A model generated the notes under the pieces. It saw only the letters and a list, made by a program, of their open reading frames with translations, searched no databases and had not been told where the DNA came from. The position numbers and the translations under genes were made by a program. From Burkholderia sp. SRS-W-2-2016 (GTDB lineage Bacteria > Pseudomonadota > Gammaproteobacteria > Burkholderiales > Burkholderiaceae), in NCBI RefSeq assembly GCF_001931485.1, contig NZ_MSDV01000036.1, positions 62,001 through 126,000 on the forward strand: 64,000 bases of DNA, read 5' to 3'. Positions 17,385 through 25,619 of this stretch are shown one piece after another (position 1 is the stretch's first letter; each line of letters begins with the position of its first letter).

Positions 17385-18797
17385 TTATTGGACGTCGTCT
17401 TCGCGCATGCGATTGCGGAATGCTTCGCGCGAACGCAGCGATGCGGCGCTCGGCCGGCTCGCGGCGGCAGGCGCGGAAGCTGCGGGGGCGGACGCGGCAT
17501 CGGCCGAAGCGCCGGCTGCGGCGCCTGTGGCGGCACCGCTGTCCGCCGCCGCGGCACCGGACTGTGCCGGCGCCGGCACGGCTGCGCTCGCGGCCTGCGG
17601 CGCGCTCGCACCGGCAGCCGCCGCGGCCTGGCGCTCGCGATTCTGCTCAACCAGCCGGTCGAGCGGCAGATACAGCACGTTGTTGCCGTTCTTCGCGTCG
17701 ACGAACACCTTGGTCGCCTTCGAGTAGATCTGCTGCATGGTTTCCATGTACAGACGGAAGCGCACCACCGCGGGCGCCTTCGCGTATTGCGCGTAGACCT
17801 GCTTGAAGCGCTCGGCCTCGGCCTGCGCCTGGGCGACCGTGTTCGCGCTATAGGTCTTCGCCTCTTCGACCTGACGCGCAACGTCGGCCTGCGCGCGCGG
17901 CAACAGATCCGCCACGTACGCCTGCGCATCGCGCTTCGCGCGCTCGTTTTCGTCGTGGACCTTGGCGGCCGCGTCGAACGCGGGCTGCACCTGCTCGGGC
18001 ACCCGCACGCTCTGGATCGTCACGCCGGTAACCGCGAGACCGGACTCGTACTGATCGAGCGATTGCTGGATCGCCGTCATCAGTTGCTGGCGCAATGCTT
18101 CGTGATCCTGATCGAGAATCTCGCTGGTGCCACGGGCGCCGACGATCCCGCGCACCGCAGCCTGCGCGGCGCTGGTCACGCTCTGCTCGGCATCGACGCC
18201 GCGAAACAGATAGTCGGTGGGTTTGCGGATCTGGTATTGCACCGCGAAGCGCACGTCGACGATATCGCCGTCGTGCGTGAGCATCGACGCGTCCTTCACG
18301 TTCGCGAGACGCACCACGTTGCTGCGGCCGATCTCGACCTGGCGGATCTGCGCGACGTTCACGAACTCGTGGGACTCGAACGGATACGGCAAGCGCCAAT
18401 GCACACCCTGACTCGCGGTGTAGCGATACTTGCCGAATTGCATCACGACGGCCTGCTGGCCGTCCTGCACGACGAACACGCCGCTGCCCAGATAGATCGC
18501 GATCAGCACGCCGATCACGATCCCGACGCCGATACGCGCGCCGCGTCCGTTATCCGGACGACCGCCGCCGACACCACCGCCGTTGCCCTTACGCCCGAAC
18601 ATCCGGCTCAAGCGGCGGTTGAAGTCGCGCCACATTTCGTCGAGGTCGGGGGGGCCTTCGCCGTCGCGCCCCGGACGCTTCGGATCGTTCGGCCGTTGCC
18701 GGTCGCCATTGCCGTCGCCCCGGCCCCAGCGCGGATCGTTCAGTGAAAGCAAGGCGCGCATACGCAGCCAGGTACTCCGCTCGTTGTAATCGTTCAC
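17385..18797 (-). CDS. hflK: Membrane protease modulator HflK
   Basis: 470 aa, longer than E. coli HflK (419) because of an Ala/Pro-rich C-terminal tail from ~400. It has a Gly/Arg/Asp-rich N-terminal cytosolic region, a membrane helix at ~70-95 (IGVGIVIGVLIAIYLGSGVF), the SPFH domain, and a coiled coil. It partners HflC around FtsH. The frame opens with GTG at 18797; an in-frame ATG at 18761 (MRALLSLNDPRWGRG) is an alternative and neither has a strong ribosome site. It lies 50 bp from hflX. Confidence 0.94.
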   Translation of the reverse strand: MNDYNERSTWLRMRALLSLNDPRWGRGDGNGDRQRPNDPKRPGRDGEGPPDLDEMWRDFNRRLSRMFGRKGNGGGVGGGRPDNGRGARIGVGIVIGVLIAIYLGSGVFVVQDGQQAVVMQFGKYRYTASQGVHWRLPYPFESHEFVNVAQIRQVEIGRSNVVRLANVKDASMLTHDGDIVDVRFAVQYQIRKPTDYLFRGVDAEQSVTSAAQAAVRGIVGARGTSEILDQDHEALRQQLMTAIQQSLDQYESGLAVTGVTIQSVRVPEQVQPAFDAAAKVHDENERAKRDAQAYVADLLPRAQADVARQVEEAKTYSANTVAQAQAEAERFKQVYAQYAKAPAVVRFRLYMETMQQIYSKATKVFVDAKNGNNVLYLPLDRLVEQNRERQAAAAAGASAPQAASAAVPAPAQSGAAAADSGAATGAAAGASADAASAPAASAPAAASRPSAASLRSREAFRNRMREDDVQ

Positions 18798-18846
18798 CTG
18801 TGTTCGTTCACCAGAGTAGACAGCGGGTCAGTGCAATTGGAACGGG

Positions 18847-20061
18847 TCAGTGCCCGAGTTCTGGAACCTTGTGATTTTCGTTCGGTTCCGCCGTGCGGTC
18901 GTCTTTCGACGCGTCGAGCGGCATATCGGTAAGCGGTTCGGCAGTAGCGATTTCAGCGATGGCAGCGCGCAGCGTATCAAGCCCCTGCCCCGTGCGCGCG
19001 CTCAAAAAGACGCGCGAAATATTACCATACTCATCCCGCTCGACCGCGTCGCCACGGGCCGCCAACTCGGGCACCGCGTCGATCTTGTTGAACACCAGCA
19101 CCTGACGGATGTTGTCCGCGCCGATCGCGTGCAGCACCTCGTTGACCTGATCGATCTGGTCGAGCCGCACCGCGCTCGACGCATCGACGACATGCAGCAG
19201 CAGGTCAGCGTGAATGGTTTCCTCGAGCGTCGCGCGAAACGCGGCGACCAGTTGGTGCGGAAGTTCGCGAATGAAGCCGACCGTGTCGGACACTACCACC
19301 TGACCCGCCTCGTCGCCGAGATAGACGCGCCGCGAGGTCGTGTCGAGCGTCGCGAACAGCTGGTCCGCCGCATACGCCTGGGCCTTGGTCAGCGCATTGA
19401 ACAGCGTCGATTTACCCGCGTTCGTATAGCCGACCAGCGACACCGACATGGTCTGATTGCGACTGCGCGCGCGACGCTGCGTGCCATGCTGACGGCGCAG
19501 CTTGTCGAGCCGGATCTTGAGCGCCTTGATGCGCTCGCCGATCAGCCGGCGGTCGGTTTCGAGCTGGGTTTCGCCCGGGCCGCGCAGACCGATACCGCCC
19601 TTCTGCCGTTCGAGGTGAGTCCACGCGCGAATCAGCCGGGTCGACAGATACTGCAGCTGCGCGAGTTCGACCTGCAGCTTGCCTTCGTGGCTGCGGGCGC
19701 GTTGCGCAAAAATGTCGAGGATCAGGCTGGTGCGATCGACCACGCGCCGGTTAAGCGCCCGCTCCAGATTGCGCTGCTGCGCAGGTGCCAGAGCATGGTT
19801 GAAGATCACGAGTTCGATGTCGTTCGCTTCGCACGCAAGACGCAGTTCTTCTGCCTTGCCGCTGCCGACGAACATCTTCGCGTCGGGGCTGGAACGCCGC
19901 CCGGTGAGGGTGACTACGGGATTCGCGCCCGCGCTTTGCGCGAGCAGGCTGAGTTCTTCGAGACTGGCTTCGAAATCGATCTTGCCGAAGTCGATGCCGA
20001 CGAGCGCTGCATTGATCAAATTGGAGGGTATCAAAATGACGCGGCCGGGAATGATCGCCAA
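18847..20061 (-). CDS. hflX: Ribosome-associated GTPase HflX
   Basis: About 390-404 aa. It has an N-terminal glycine-rich/nucleotide-binding domain, a helical linker with GGIGLRGPGETQLE, then a GTPase domain with GYTNAGKST (G1), DTVGF (G3) and NKID (G4). HflX splits stalled 70S ribosomes, notably after heat shock. The frame opens at TTG 20061; another TTG about 14 codons later (before INAALVGIDFGK) is equally plausible, so the N-terminus is uncertain. It follows hfq by 30 bp in the classical hfq-hflX-hflKC cluster. Confidence 0.94.
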   Translation of the reverse strand: MAIIPGRVILIPSNLINAALVGIDFGKIDFEASLEELSLLAQSAGANPVVTLTGRRSSPDAKMFVGSGKAEELRLACEANDIELVIFNHALAPAQQRNLERALNRRVVDRTSLILDIFAQRARSHEGKLQVELAQLQYLSTRLIRAWTHLERQKGGIGLRGPGETQLETDRRLIGERIKALKIRLDKLRRQHGTQRRARSRNQTMSVSLVGYTNAGKSTLFNALTKAQAYAADQLFATLDTTSRRVYLGDEAGQVVVSDTVGFIRELPHQLVAAFRATLEETIHADLLLHVVDASSAVRLDQIDQVNEVLHAIGADNIRQVLVFNKIDAVPELAARGDAVERDEYGNISRVFLSARTGQGLDTLRAAIAEIATAEPLTDMPLDASKDDRTAEPNENHKVPELGH

Positions 20062-20091
20062 CGGGCGACGCTGGGCCGGCCGCGACGAGGG

Positions 20092-20328
20092 TTAGGACTG
20101 TTCGGAATCCGGGTGGAAATTCACCGGGCGGGCCGGCACAACCGTCGAAATGGCGTGCTTGTAGACCATCTGGGTGACCGTATTCCGGAGCAACACGACG
20201 TACTGGTCGAACGATTCGATGTTCCCTTGAAGCTTGATGCCGTTGACCAGGTAGATCGACACCGGCACGTGCTCTTTACGCAGTGCGTTCAAAAACGGGT
20301 CTTGTAACAATTGCCCTTTGTTGCTCAT
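20092..20328 (-). CDS. hfq: RNA chaperone Hfq
   Basis: 78 aa starting MSNKGQLLQDPFLNALRKE at the ATG 20328, preceded by CGGAG. Sm1 (NGIKLQGNIESFDQYVVLL) and Sm2 (YKHAIST) motifs are intact. Hfq is a hexameric ring pairing small RNAs with mRNAs. The C-terminal tail is short, as usual in betaproteobacteria. hfq-hflX adjacency is conserved. Possible -10 for this operon: TATAGT on the minus strand at 20402-20407. Confidence 0.98.
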   Translation of the reverse strand: MSNKGQLLQDPFLNALRKEHVPVSIYLVNGIKLQGNIESFDQYVVLLRNTVTQMVYKHAISTVVPARPVNFHPDSEQS

Positions 20329-20401
20329 AGCAAACTCCGTATTTTTTTGCAGGTTGACTAAATTGGCGGGGAAGAAAAAGAGATCCACCGCCAACCGCTA
20401 C

Positions 20402-20407
20402 ACTATA
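20402..20407 (-). promoter_or_regulatory. Candidate -10 element upstream of hfq
   Basis: On the minus strand TATAGT lies about 75 nt upstream of the hfq ATG. No good -35 hexamer is seen 16-18 bp further up, so this is weak. Confidence 0.3.
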
Positions 20408-20517
20408 GCTGATTTTCATTTCGGCGCGCGGGCCCTGGCCAGGCGGCCAAAGCCAACACACACGCGGGTTTCAGCCTGACTTCGAGGCCCGGTTTAAAGC
20501 GCTTTCCCGGCCCCGCG

Positions 20518-21855
20518 TCAGCCCTTGTCCGCGTAAGGGTTCGTCGACGATCTGAACTCTATTCGCAATGGAGTGCCCGTCAGCTTGAAAGTTTCCCGGA
20601 AGCGATTCTCGAGGTAGCGCTTATACGTGTCGGTGATCGCGTCGAGCGCATTGCCGTGAATCACGATGATCGGCGGATTCTGACCGCCCTGGTGCGCGTA
20701 ACGCAGCTTCGGCCGCACCGGACCGCGACGGCGCGGCTGCTGGAACTCGACGGCCTCGATCAACGCGCGCGTGAGCTTCGGCGTCGGCAGCTTCGACATC
20801 GCGGCCGTGTAGGCGTCGTCGACCGAACGCATCAGCGGGCCGATTCCGGTTTTTTCCGCTGCGGAAATGAAGTGGAATTTGGCGAAGTCCAGAAATTTTA
20901 GTTTGCGCTCGAGGTCGGCTTTGGTGCGCTCGCGCACATGCGGATCGAGACCGTCCCACTTGTTCACGCCGACCACCAGCGCGCGGCCCTGTTCGACCAC
21001 GAAGCCGGCGATGTGCGCGTCCTGCTCCGAAATGTCCTGACGCGCGTCGAGCAGCAGGATCACGACGTTCGCGTCGGAGATCGACTGCAGCGTTTTCACC
21101 ACCGAGAACTTCTCGATCGCCTCGAACACCTTGCCGCGGCGGCGCAGGCCGGCTGTGTCGATCAGCGTGTAGGGCTTGCCCTGGCGCTCGAAATCGACAT
21201 AGATCGAGTCGCGCGTGGTGCCCGGCATGTCGAATGCGATCACCCGCTCTTCGCCGACCAGCGCGTTGATCAGCGTCGACTTGCCGACGTTCGGCCGGCC
21301 GACGATCGCGATCTTCACGCCGCGCGTTTCCTTGTCTTCGTCGCTTTCTTCCGGCTGGCCGGCGTACGCGACTTCGAGCGCTTCGTTGATCATCTCGGTC
21401 ACGCCGTCGCCGTGCGCGGCCGAGATCGCCCGCGGATCGCCGAGGCCGAGCTCGTAGAAGTCGGCGGCGACCGTCGTGTAGCGCATCCCTTCCGCCTTGT
21501 TGACGACGAGGAAGATCGGCCGGCCGACCTTGCGCAGATAGTCGGCGATCGACTTGTCCTGCGGCGCGAGCCCGTTACGGCCGTCGACGATGAACACGAC
21601 GATGTCCGACTCCTCGACCGCCTGACGGGTCTGACGCGCCATCTCGTGCAGGATGCCGTCTTTCGCGACCGGCTCGAAGCCGCCGGTATCGACGACCAGA
21701 TACGGCCGCTCGCCGGTGCGCCCTTCGCCGTAATGGCGATCGCGGGTGAGACCGGGCAGGTCGGCAACCAGCGCGTCACGCGAGCGCGTGAGGCGGTTGA
21801 ACAGCGTGGATTTCCCCACATTGGGGCGCCCGACGAGGGCAATAACGGGTTTCAT
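20518..21855 (-). CDS. der: Ribosome assembly GTPase Der (EngA)
   Basis: 445 aa with two tandem GTPase domains, each with GRPNVGKST (about residues 8 and 188), DTGGF and DTAGL switch motifs, and NKAEG / NKWDG guanine-specificity motifs. A C-terminal KH-like domain follows (~360-440). Der is essential for 50S subunit maturation. It lies downstream of bamB as in many proteobacteria, but here with an unusual 482-bp gap. The start has no strong Shine-Dalgarno; a 13-bp palindrome sits 9-21 bp upstream. Confidence 0.97.
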   Translation of the reverse strand: MKPVIALVGRPNVGKSTLFNRLTRSRDALVADLPGLTRDRHYGEGRTGERPYLVVDTGGFEPVAKDGILHEMARQTRQAVEESDIVVFIVDGRNGLAPQDKSIADYLRKVGRPIFLVVNKAEGMRYTTVAADFYELGLGDPRAISAAHGDGVTEMINEALEVAYAGQPEESDEDKETRGVKIAIVGRPNVGKSTLINALVGEERVIAFDMPGTTRDSIYVDFERQGKPYTLIDTAGLRRRGKVFEAIEKFSVVKTLQSISDANVVILLLDARQDISEQDAHIAGFVVEQGRALVVGVNKWDGLDPHVRERTKADLERKLKFLDFAKFHFISAAEKTGIGPLMRSVDDAYTAAMSKLPTPKLTRALIEAVEFQQPRRRGPVRPKLRYAHQGGQNPPIIVIHGNALDAITDTYKRYLENRFRETFKLTGTPLRIEFRSSTNPYADKG

Positions 21856-21863
21856 CTGATCTT

Positions 21864-21876
21864 GTTCACAGTGAAC
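21864..21876. promoter_or_regulatory. 13-bp palindrome just upstream of der
   Basis: GTTCAC-A-GTGAAC is a perfect dyad centred 15 bp before the der start codon. It could be a repressor site or an mRNA hairpin affecting translation; no regulator is assigned. Confidence 0.35.
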
Positions 21877-22156
21877 GCGGGAGCGAAAAATTGCGCACCC
21901 GCGTAGCGACGCCGGGTGGCCGCCAGGTGGCGGTGTTCCGACGAAATTATCACGAATTCAGCCAACTCCGGATAGGCGCTTACGACGCGCATCCGGGCGG
22001 ACGGGAATGGGCTGTACAGACGGCACCGGCGGCCGCCCGCTGCAGATCCGGCGGCCCGGCGGCTCACCGATCCGCTCGAGCACGCTTGTTCGCGGCATCG
22101 GCGAGAAGATTCGCGGGACGCCGCGCGGGCGACCGGCACGACTCTCGAGCCGACTT

Positions 22157-22184
22157 GCCGGACCAGCCCGTCCGGCGATTTTTT
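22157..22184 (+). terminator. Orphan plus-strand terminator-like hairpin
   Basis: GCCGGA (22157-22162) pairs with TCCGGC (22171-22176) around an 8-nt loop, followed by GA and TTTTTT. The flanking genes are both on the minus strand, so it does not belong to either of them. Confidence 0.5.
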
Positions 22185-22280
22185 CTGGTGAGCCTGCCCG
22201 CCGCGACGACGGACAGACAGGCAGGCGTTGCCTCGCCTGCTTACCCCCGGCCGGCGTCAAGGCCGGCGCCAACCTCAATT

Positions 22281-22316
22281 AAAAAGCGCGCGGCCGGCAA
22301 AGCCGGCCTGCGCGCC
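22281..22316 (-). terminator. Minus-strand terminator after bamB
   Basis: On the minus strand a long GC hairpin (GGCCGGC-TTT-GCCGGCC core, extended by GCGCGC on both sides with one bulge) is followed by TTTTTAATT. It starts about 20 bp past the bamB stop and should separate bamB from der. Confidence 0.85.
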
Positions 22317-22337
22317 AGACAACCGTATGCCGCGGGA

Positions 22338-23483
22338 TCAGCGCGGACGCAAACCGTACAGCCCGCCGTTACGCGTCTGCACGACCAGCGTGTCGCCGGC
22401 CAGCACCGGTGCCGCGACGATCGCGCTGCCATCGGTCTTCACCCGCGCGACCAGCGTACCGTCGGCGGCTGACAGGAAATGCACGTAGCCCTGATAGTCG
22501 CCGAACACGGCCGCGCGGCCGAGCAGCATCGGCACGCTCAGGTCGCGGTTCTTCAGCGCTTCGTTCTTCCACAGCACCGAGCCGTTGTTCCCGTCGAACG
22601 AGGACACGACTGACCAGTCGTCGGCGGCGACGACGCTGCGCTCATCCTGCGCGAGGCCGCTCGCGCTCGAGAACGGCTTGCCCCACAGCGCGCGACCCGA
22701 GTTCGCGTCGAAGCAGCCGATCTGGCCCTGGAAGGTGACCGCGCAGGTTTGCGAACCGACCAGCGTGGGCGGGCCCGTCACGTCGTTGATACGCTCGACT
22801 TCGGTCACGCCCTTCGGATACGACACCGGCGTCTGCCAGTAGGCTTCGCCGGTCTGCAGGTTGATCGCAGCGAACGAGCCGCCCGGGAAACCGGCCAGCA
22901 CCGCGGCGTCGCCCGCGAAGGTCATGCCCGACGACACGCGCAGGTTCAGCGGCACCGCGCGGTTGCGGTAGTTCCACTTCTGCTCGCCCGTCTGCGCGTT
23001 GAACGCGACGATCTGACCGTCGATCGTGCGCACCACCACGAGACCGTTGCCGACCAGCGGCGGCGAGATGATCTCGCCCGGCGCCTTGGCGGTCCACAGC
23101 TGCTTGCCGTCCGCGCCGAGCACGTAGACATCGCCCTTCAGGCCGCCGACCGCGGTCAGCGTGCCATCGCTGCCGACCCCTGCCGACAGATCGTCATGCA
23201 GCTTGATGCGCCACACGTCCTTGCCGGTTTGCGCGTCGATCTTGGCGACCGTGCCGTTTGCGGCGGCAGCGAACACGGCATTGCCGACCGCCACCGGCGA
23301 GAACAGATAGCGGCCCGCCTTGCCGACGCTCGCGGACCACGACTGCTGCACGTCGAGCACGGGTTTGAACTCGGTGAGCGGCGTCGGCACACGGCGCTCG
23401 TCTTTCGTGGATGAGCAAGCCGCCAGCGTCAGAACGGTCATCGCACAGATAACGGGCACGGCGTAACGTTTCAGCAGATTCAT
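22338..23483 (-). CDS. bamB: Outer membrane assembly lipoprotein BamB
   Basis: 381 aa from the ATG at 23483 (an ATG five codons upstream, at 23498, is possible). The signal peptide ends in LTLAAC with lipid-acceptor Cys23. The mature part consists of PQQ-like beta-propeller repeats, e.g. AKIDAQTGKDVWRIKL, AFNAQTGEQKWNYR and AINLQTGEAYW, giving the eight-bladed propeller of BamB. It scaffolds BamA in beta-barrel insertion. BamC is also encoded in this window (32037-33176). It follows yfgM, as in E. coli. Confidence 0.95.
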   Translation of the reverse strand: MNLLKRYAVPVICAMTVLTLAACSSTKDERRVPTPLTEFKPVLDVQQSWSASVGKAGRYLFSPVAVGNAVFAAAANGTVAKIDAQTGKDVWRIKLHDDLSAGVGSDGTLTAVGGLKGDVYVLGADGKQLWTAKAPGEIISPPLVGNGLVVVRTIDGQIVAFNAQTGEQKWNYRNRAVPLNLRVSSGMTFAGDAAVLAGFPGGSFAAINLQTGEAYWQTPVSYPKGVTEVERINDVTGPPTLVGSQTCAVTFQGQIGCFDANSGRALWGKPFSSASGLAQDERSVVAADDWSVVSSFDGNNGSVLWKNEALKNRDLSVPMLLGRAAVFGDYQGYVHFLSAADGTLVARVKTDGSAIVAAPVLAGDTLVVQTRNGGLYGLRPR

Positions 23484-23561
23484 CGGTGGACGAAGCATTC
23501 AGGAAATGGATTAAAGGAGATCGTCTTACGGTGGTGGCGCGCGGCACGCCGCGCGCAACAC

Positions 23562-24191
23562 TCAACCGCCGAGCGCGTCCAGCTTGAACTGGATCAGCTG
23601 ACGCGCGGAGCTGTCGGTCTTTGACAGCGAATCGAGCGCGACTTTATAGGCCGCGCGTGCGTCATCGCGCTTGCCCTGGGCGGCAAGCAGGTCGCCACGG
23701 CGATCCGCGACGATGCCCTTGAAGGCCTCCGCCTGCGGCTCGGCCAGCAGCGCGAGGCCCTGATCGTAGGCTTTTTCGTCGAGCAGCAGCGACGCCATGC
23801 GCAGCTTGGCGATCTGCTTGAACTCGTCGTCCTTCGCGTGATCGATCGTCCATTGCAGTTGCGCCTTCGCGCCGGTTTGGTCGCCGGCGGCGTACAGCGC
23901 CTTGGCGGCGCCGAGCGCGGTCATCTGTGCATACGCGGTGCGGCCGAACTTGTCTTCCATGTCGGCGGCGACGCGCAGGACCTGCGCTTTGTCGCCCGCG
24001 GCCACGGCCTGCTGCACCTGGTCATACAGCACCGCGGCTTCCGCCGCCTGACGCCGCTGCCAGAAATTCCAGCCGTTATAAGCCGCACCTGCCAGCAACA
24101 CCACCAGCAGGATCCACGTGGTTGCATTGCCCCACTGCTTCCACCATGCCTTCAGACTTTCAATCGATTCTTGTTCGTCGTGGTAACTCAT
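23562..24191 (-). CDS. YfgM family TPR membrane protein (SecYEG ancillary)
   Basis: 209 aa starting MSYHDEQESIESLKAWWKQW. One membrane helix lies at ~24-43 (WILLVVLLAGAAYNGWNFW), and the C-terminal ~160 residues are Ala/Leu-rich helices of TPR type placed in the periplasm. YfgM associates with the SecYEG translocon and PpiD in E. coli. The hisS-yfgM-bamB-der order is the same as in enterobacteria, supporting the call. It is 66 bp from hisS and 78 bp from bamB. Confidence 0.92.
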   Translation of the reverse strand: MSYHDEQESIESLKAWWKQWGNATTWILLVVLLAGAAYNGWNFWQRRQAAEAAVLYDQVQQAVAAGDKAQVLRVAADMEDKFGRTAYAQMTALGAAKALYAAGDQTGAKAQLQWTIDHAKDDEFKQIAKLRMASLLLDEKAYDQGLALLAEPQAEAFKGIVADRRGDLLAAQGKRDDARAAYKVALDSLSKTDSSARQLIQFKLDALGG

Positions 24192-24257
24192 CGCCCGGCG
24201 ATTTCCTCTTTCTTGATACTGACGTGTGTCGAGCCAGCCGGCCCGACGACAGCGCGA

Positions 24258-25598
24258 TCAGTCGTCGCCGTCTTCGGCGGTTGCAACCATCGCATTGATT
24301 AGATATTCGGTCAAGTCTTCGGCCGGCACGTTCTGTTGCTCGTTCTTACCGCCGCCGGCTTGCGTATCGCGCAGCGATTTGACGCCGACCGTGCCGTTCG
24401 CGATCTCGTCTTCGCCGAGCACCACCGCGAACGCGGCGCCGCTCGCATCGGCGCGTTTCATCTGCGACTTGAAGCTGGCGCTCTGGCCGTCCGCGCTGCA
24501 ATGCAGGATCACATCGAGACCGGTATCGCGCAGACGCTCGGCGATGATGAAAGCCTGCTCACGCGCGGCGTCGCCCTGATGGACGACATACACGTCACAG
24601 CCTTCCGCTTCCGGCACCAGTTGCTCTTCCTTCAGCAACTCGAGAATCCGCTCGACGCCCATCGCCCAGCCGCACGCGGCGGTCGGCTTGCCGCCGAGCT
24701 GCTCGATCAGCGGATCGTAACGGCCGCCCGCCGCCACCGTACCCTGCGCGCCGAGCTTGTCGGTCACCCATTCGAACACGGTCAGATTGTAGTAATCGAG
24801 ACCGCGCACGAGGCGCGGGTTGATCGTGAACGGGATGTTGTTCGACTTCAGAATGCGCTGCAGACCTTCGAAGTGCGCACGCGACTCCTCGCCGAGAAAA
24901 TCGATCAGCTTCGGCGCGTTCTGCGCGACTTCCTGCAGCGCCGGGTTCTTCGTATCGAGCACGCGCAGCGGGTTCGTATAGAGACGGCGCTTCGCGTCTT
25001 CGTCGAGCACGTCCATGTGCTTTTCGAGGTACGCGATCAGCTCGACGCGATGCGCGGCGCGCTCTTCAGCGAGGCCCAGCGAGTTGATTTCGAGCTTGAT
25101 ACCGGTCAGGCCGAGGTCGTCCCACAGCCGCTGGCACATCATGATGATTTCCGCGTCCGTGTCCGGACCGGCAAAGCCGAGCGCCTCGACGCCGACCTGA
25201 TGGAACTGGCGATAGCGGCCGCGCTGCGGACGCTCGTGACGGAACATCGGGCCGATGTACCACAGCCGCTTCGGGCCGTCGTACAGCATGTTGTGCTCGA
25301 TCGCTGCGCGCACCACGGCCGCGGTGTTTTCCGGGCGCATCGTCAGGTTTTCGCCGTTCAGCGCGTCGGTGAAGCTGTACATCTCTTTTTCGACGATGTC
25401 GGTCACTTCGCCGATACCGCGCGTGAACAGCTGCGTATGCTCGACGATCGGCGTACGGATATTCTGGTATCCGTACGAACGCAGCATCGACTTGACGGTG
25501 GTTTCGAAAAATTCCCAGAGCCCGGCTTCCTGCGGAAGGATGTCGTTCATGCCCTTCACGCCGGACAGCTTCTCGAGCTTTTTCTTCTGTTCAGTCAT
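24258..25598 (-). CDS. hisS: Histidyl-tRNA synthetase
   Basis: 446 aa. Class II motif 2 is FRHERPQRGRYRQFHQ; the histidine-specific block LVRGLDYYNLTVFEW is present, and GERIL-type motif 3 appears as GWAMGVERILELL. The C-terminal anticodon-binding domain starts near 345. It charges tRNA-His in the cytosol. Start MTEQKKKLEKLSGVKGMNDI at the ATG 25598. It follows ispG by 21 bp, so the two are probably co-transcribed. It should not be confused with HisZ at 14920. Confidence 0.97.
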   Translation of the reverse strand: MTEQKKKLEKLSGVKGMNDILPQEAGLWEFFETTVKSMLRSYGYQNIRTPIVEHTQLFTRGIGEVTDIVEKEMYSFTDALNGENLTMRPENTAAVVRAAIEHNMLYDGPKRLWYIGPMFRHERPQRGRYRQFHQVGVEALGFAGPDTDAEIIMMCQRLWDDLGLTGIKLEINSLGLAEERAAHRVELIAYLEKHMDVLDEDAKRRLYTNPLRVLDTKNPALQEVAQNAPKLIDFLGEESRAHFEGLQRILKSNNIPFTINPRLVRGLDYYNLTVFEWVTDKLGAQGTVAAGGRYDPLIEQLGGKPTAACGWAMGVERILELLKEEQLVPEAEGCDVYVVHQGDAAREQAFIIAERLRDTGLDVILHCSADGQSASFKSQMKRADASGAAFAVVLGEDEIANGTVGVKSLRDTQAGGGKNEQQNVPAEDLTEYLINAMVATAEDGDD

Positions 25599-25619
25599 CT
25601 GTGTTTCGATAGCCGATGA

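Larger units (their letters stand above)
21856..22337. other. Intergenic gap between der and bamB with several hairpins
   Basis: 482 bp without a supported gene. It holds a perfect palindrome GTTCACAGTGAAC (21864-21876), a second inverted repeat CCGCCA-GG-TGGCGG (21920-21933), a plus-strand terminator-like hairpin (22157-22184), and the bamB terminator (22281-22316). Short plus and minus ORFs here are Arg/Pro/Gly-rich and lack any recognisable motif. Confidence 0.6.

Noticed and set aside
22007..22282. Plus-strand 91-codon frame in the der-bamB gap
   Set aside because: Arg/Gly/Pro-rich with no motif, and the terminator-like hairpin at 22157-22184 falls inside it.
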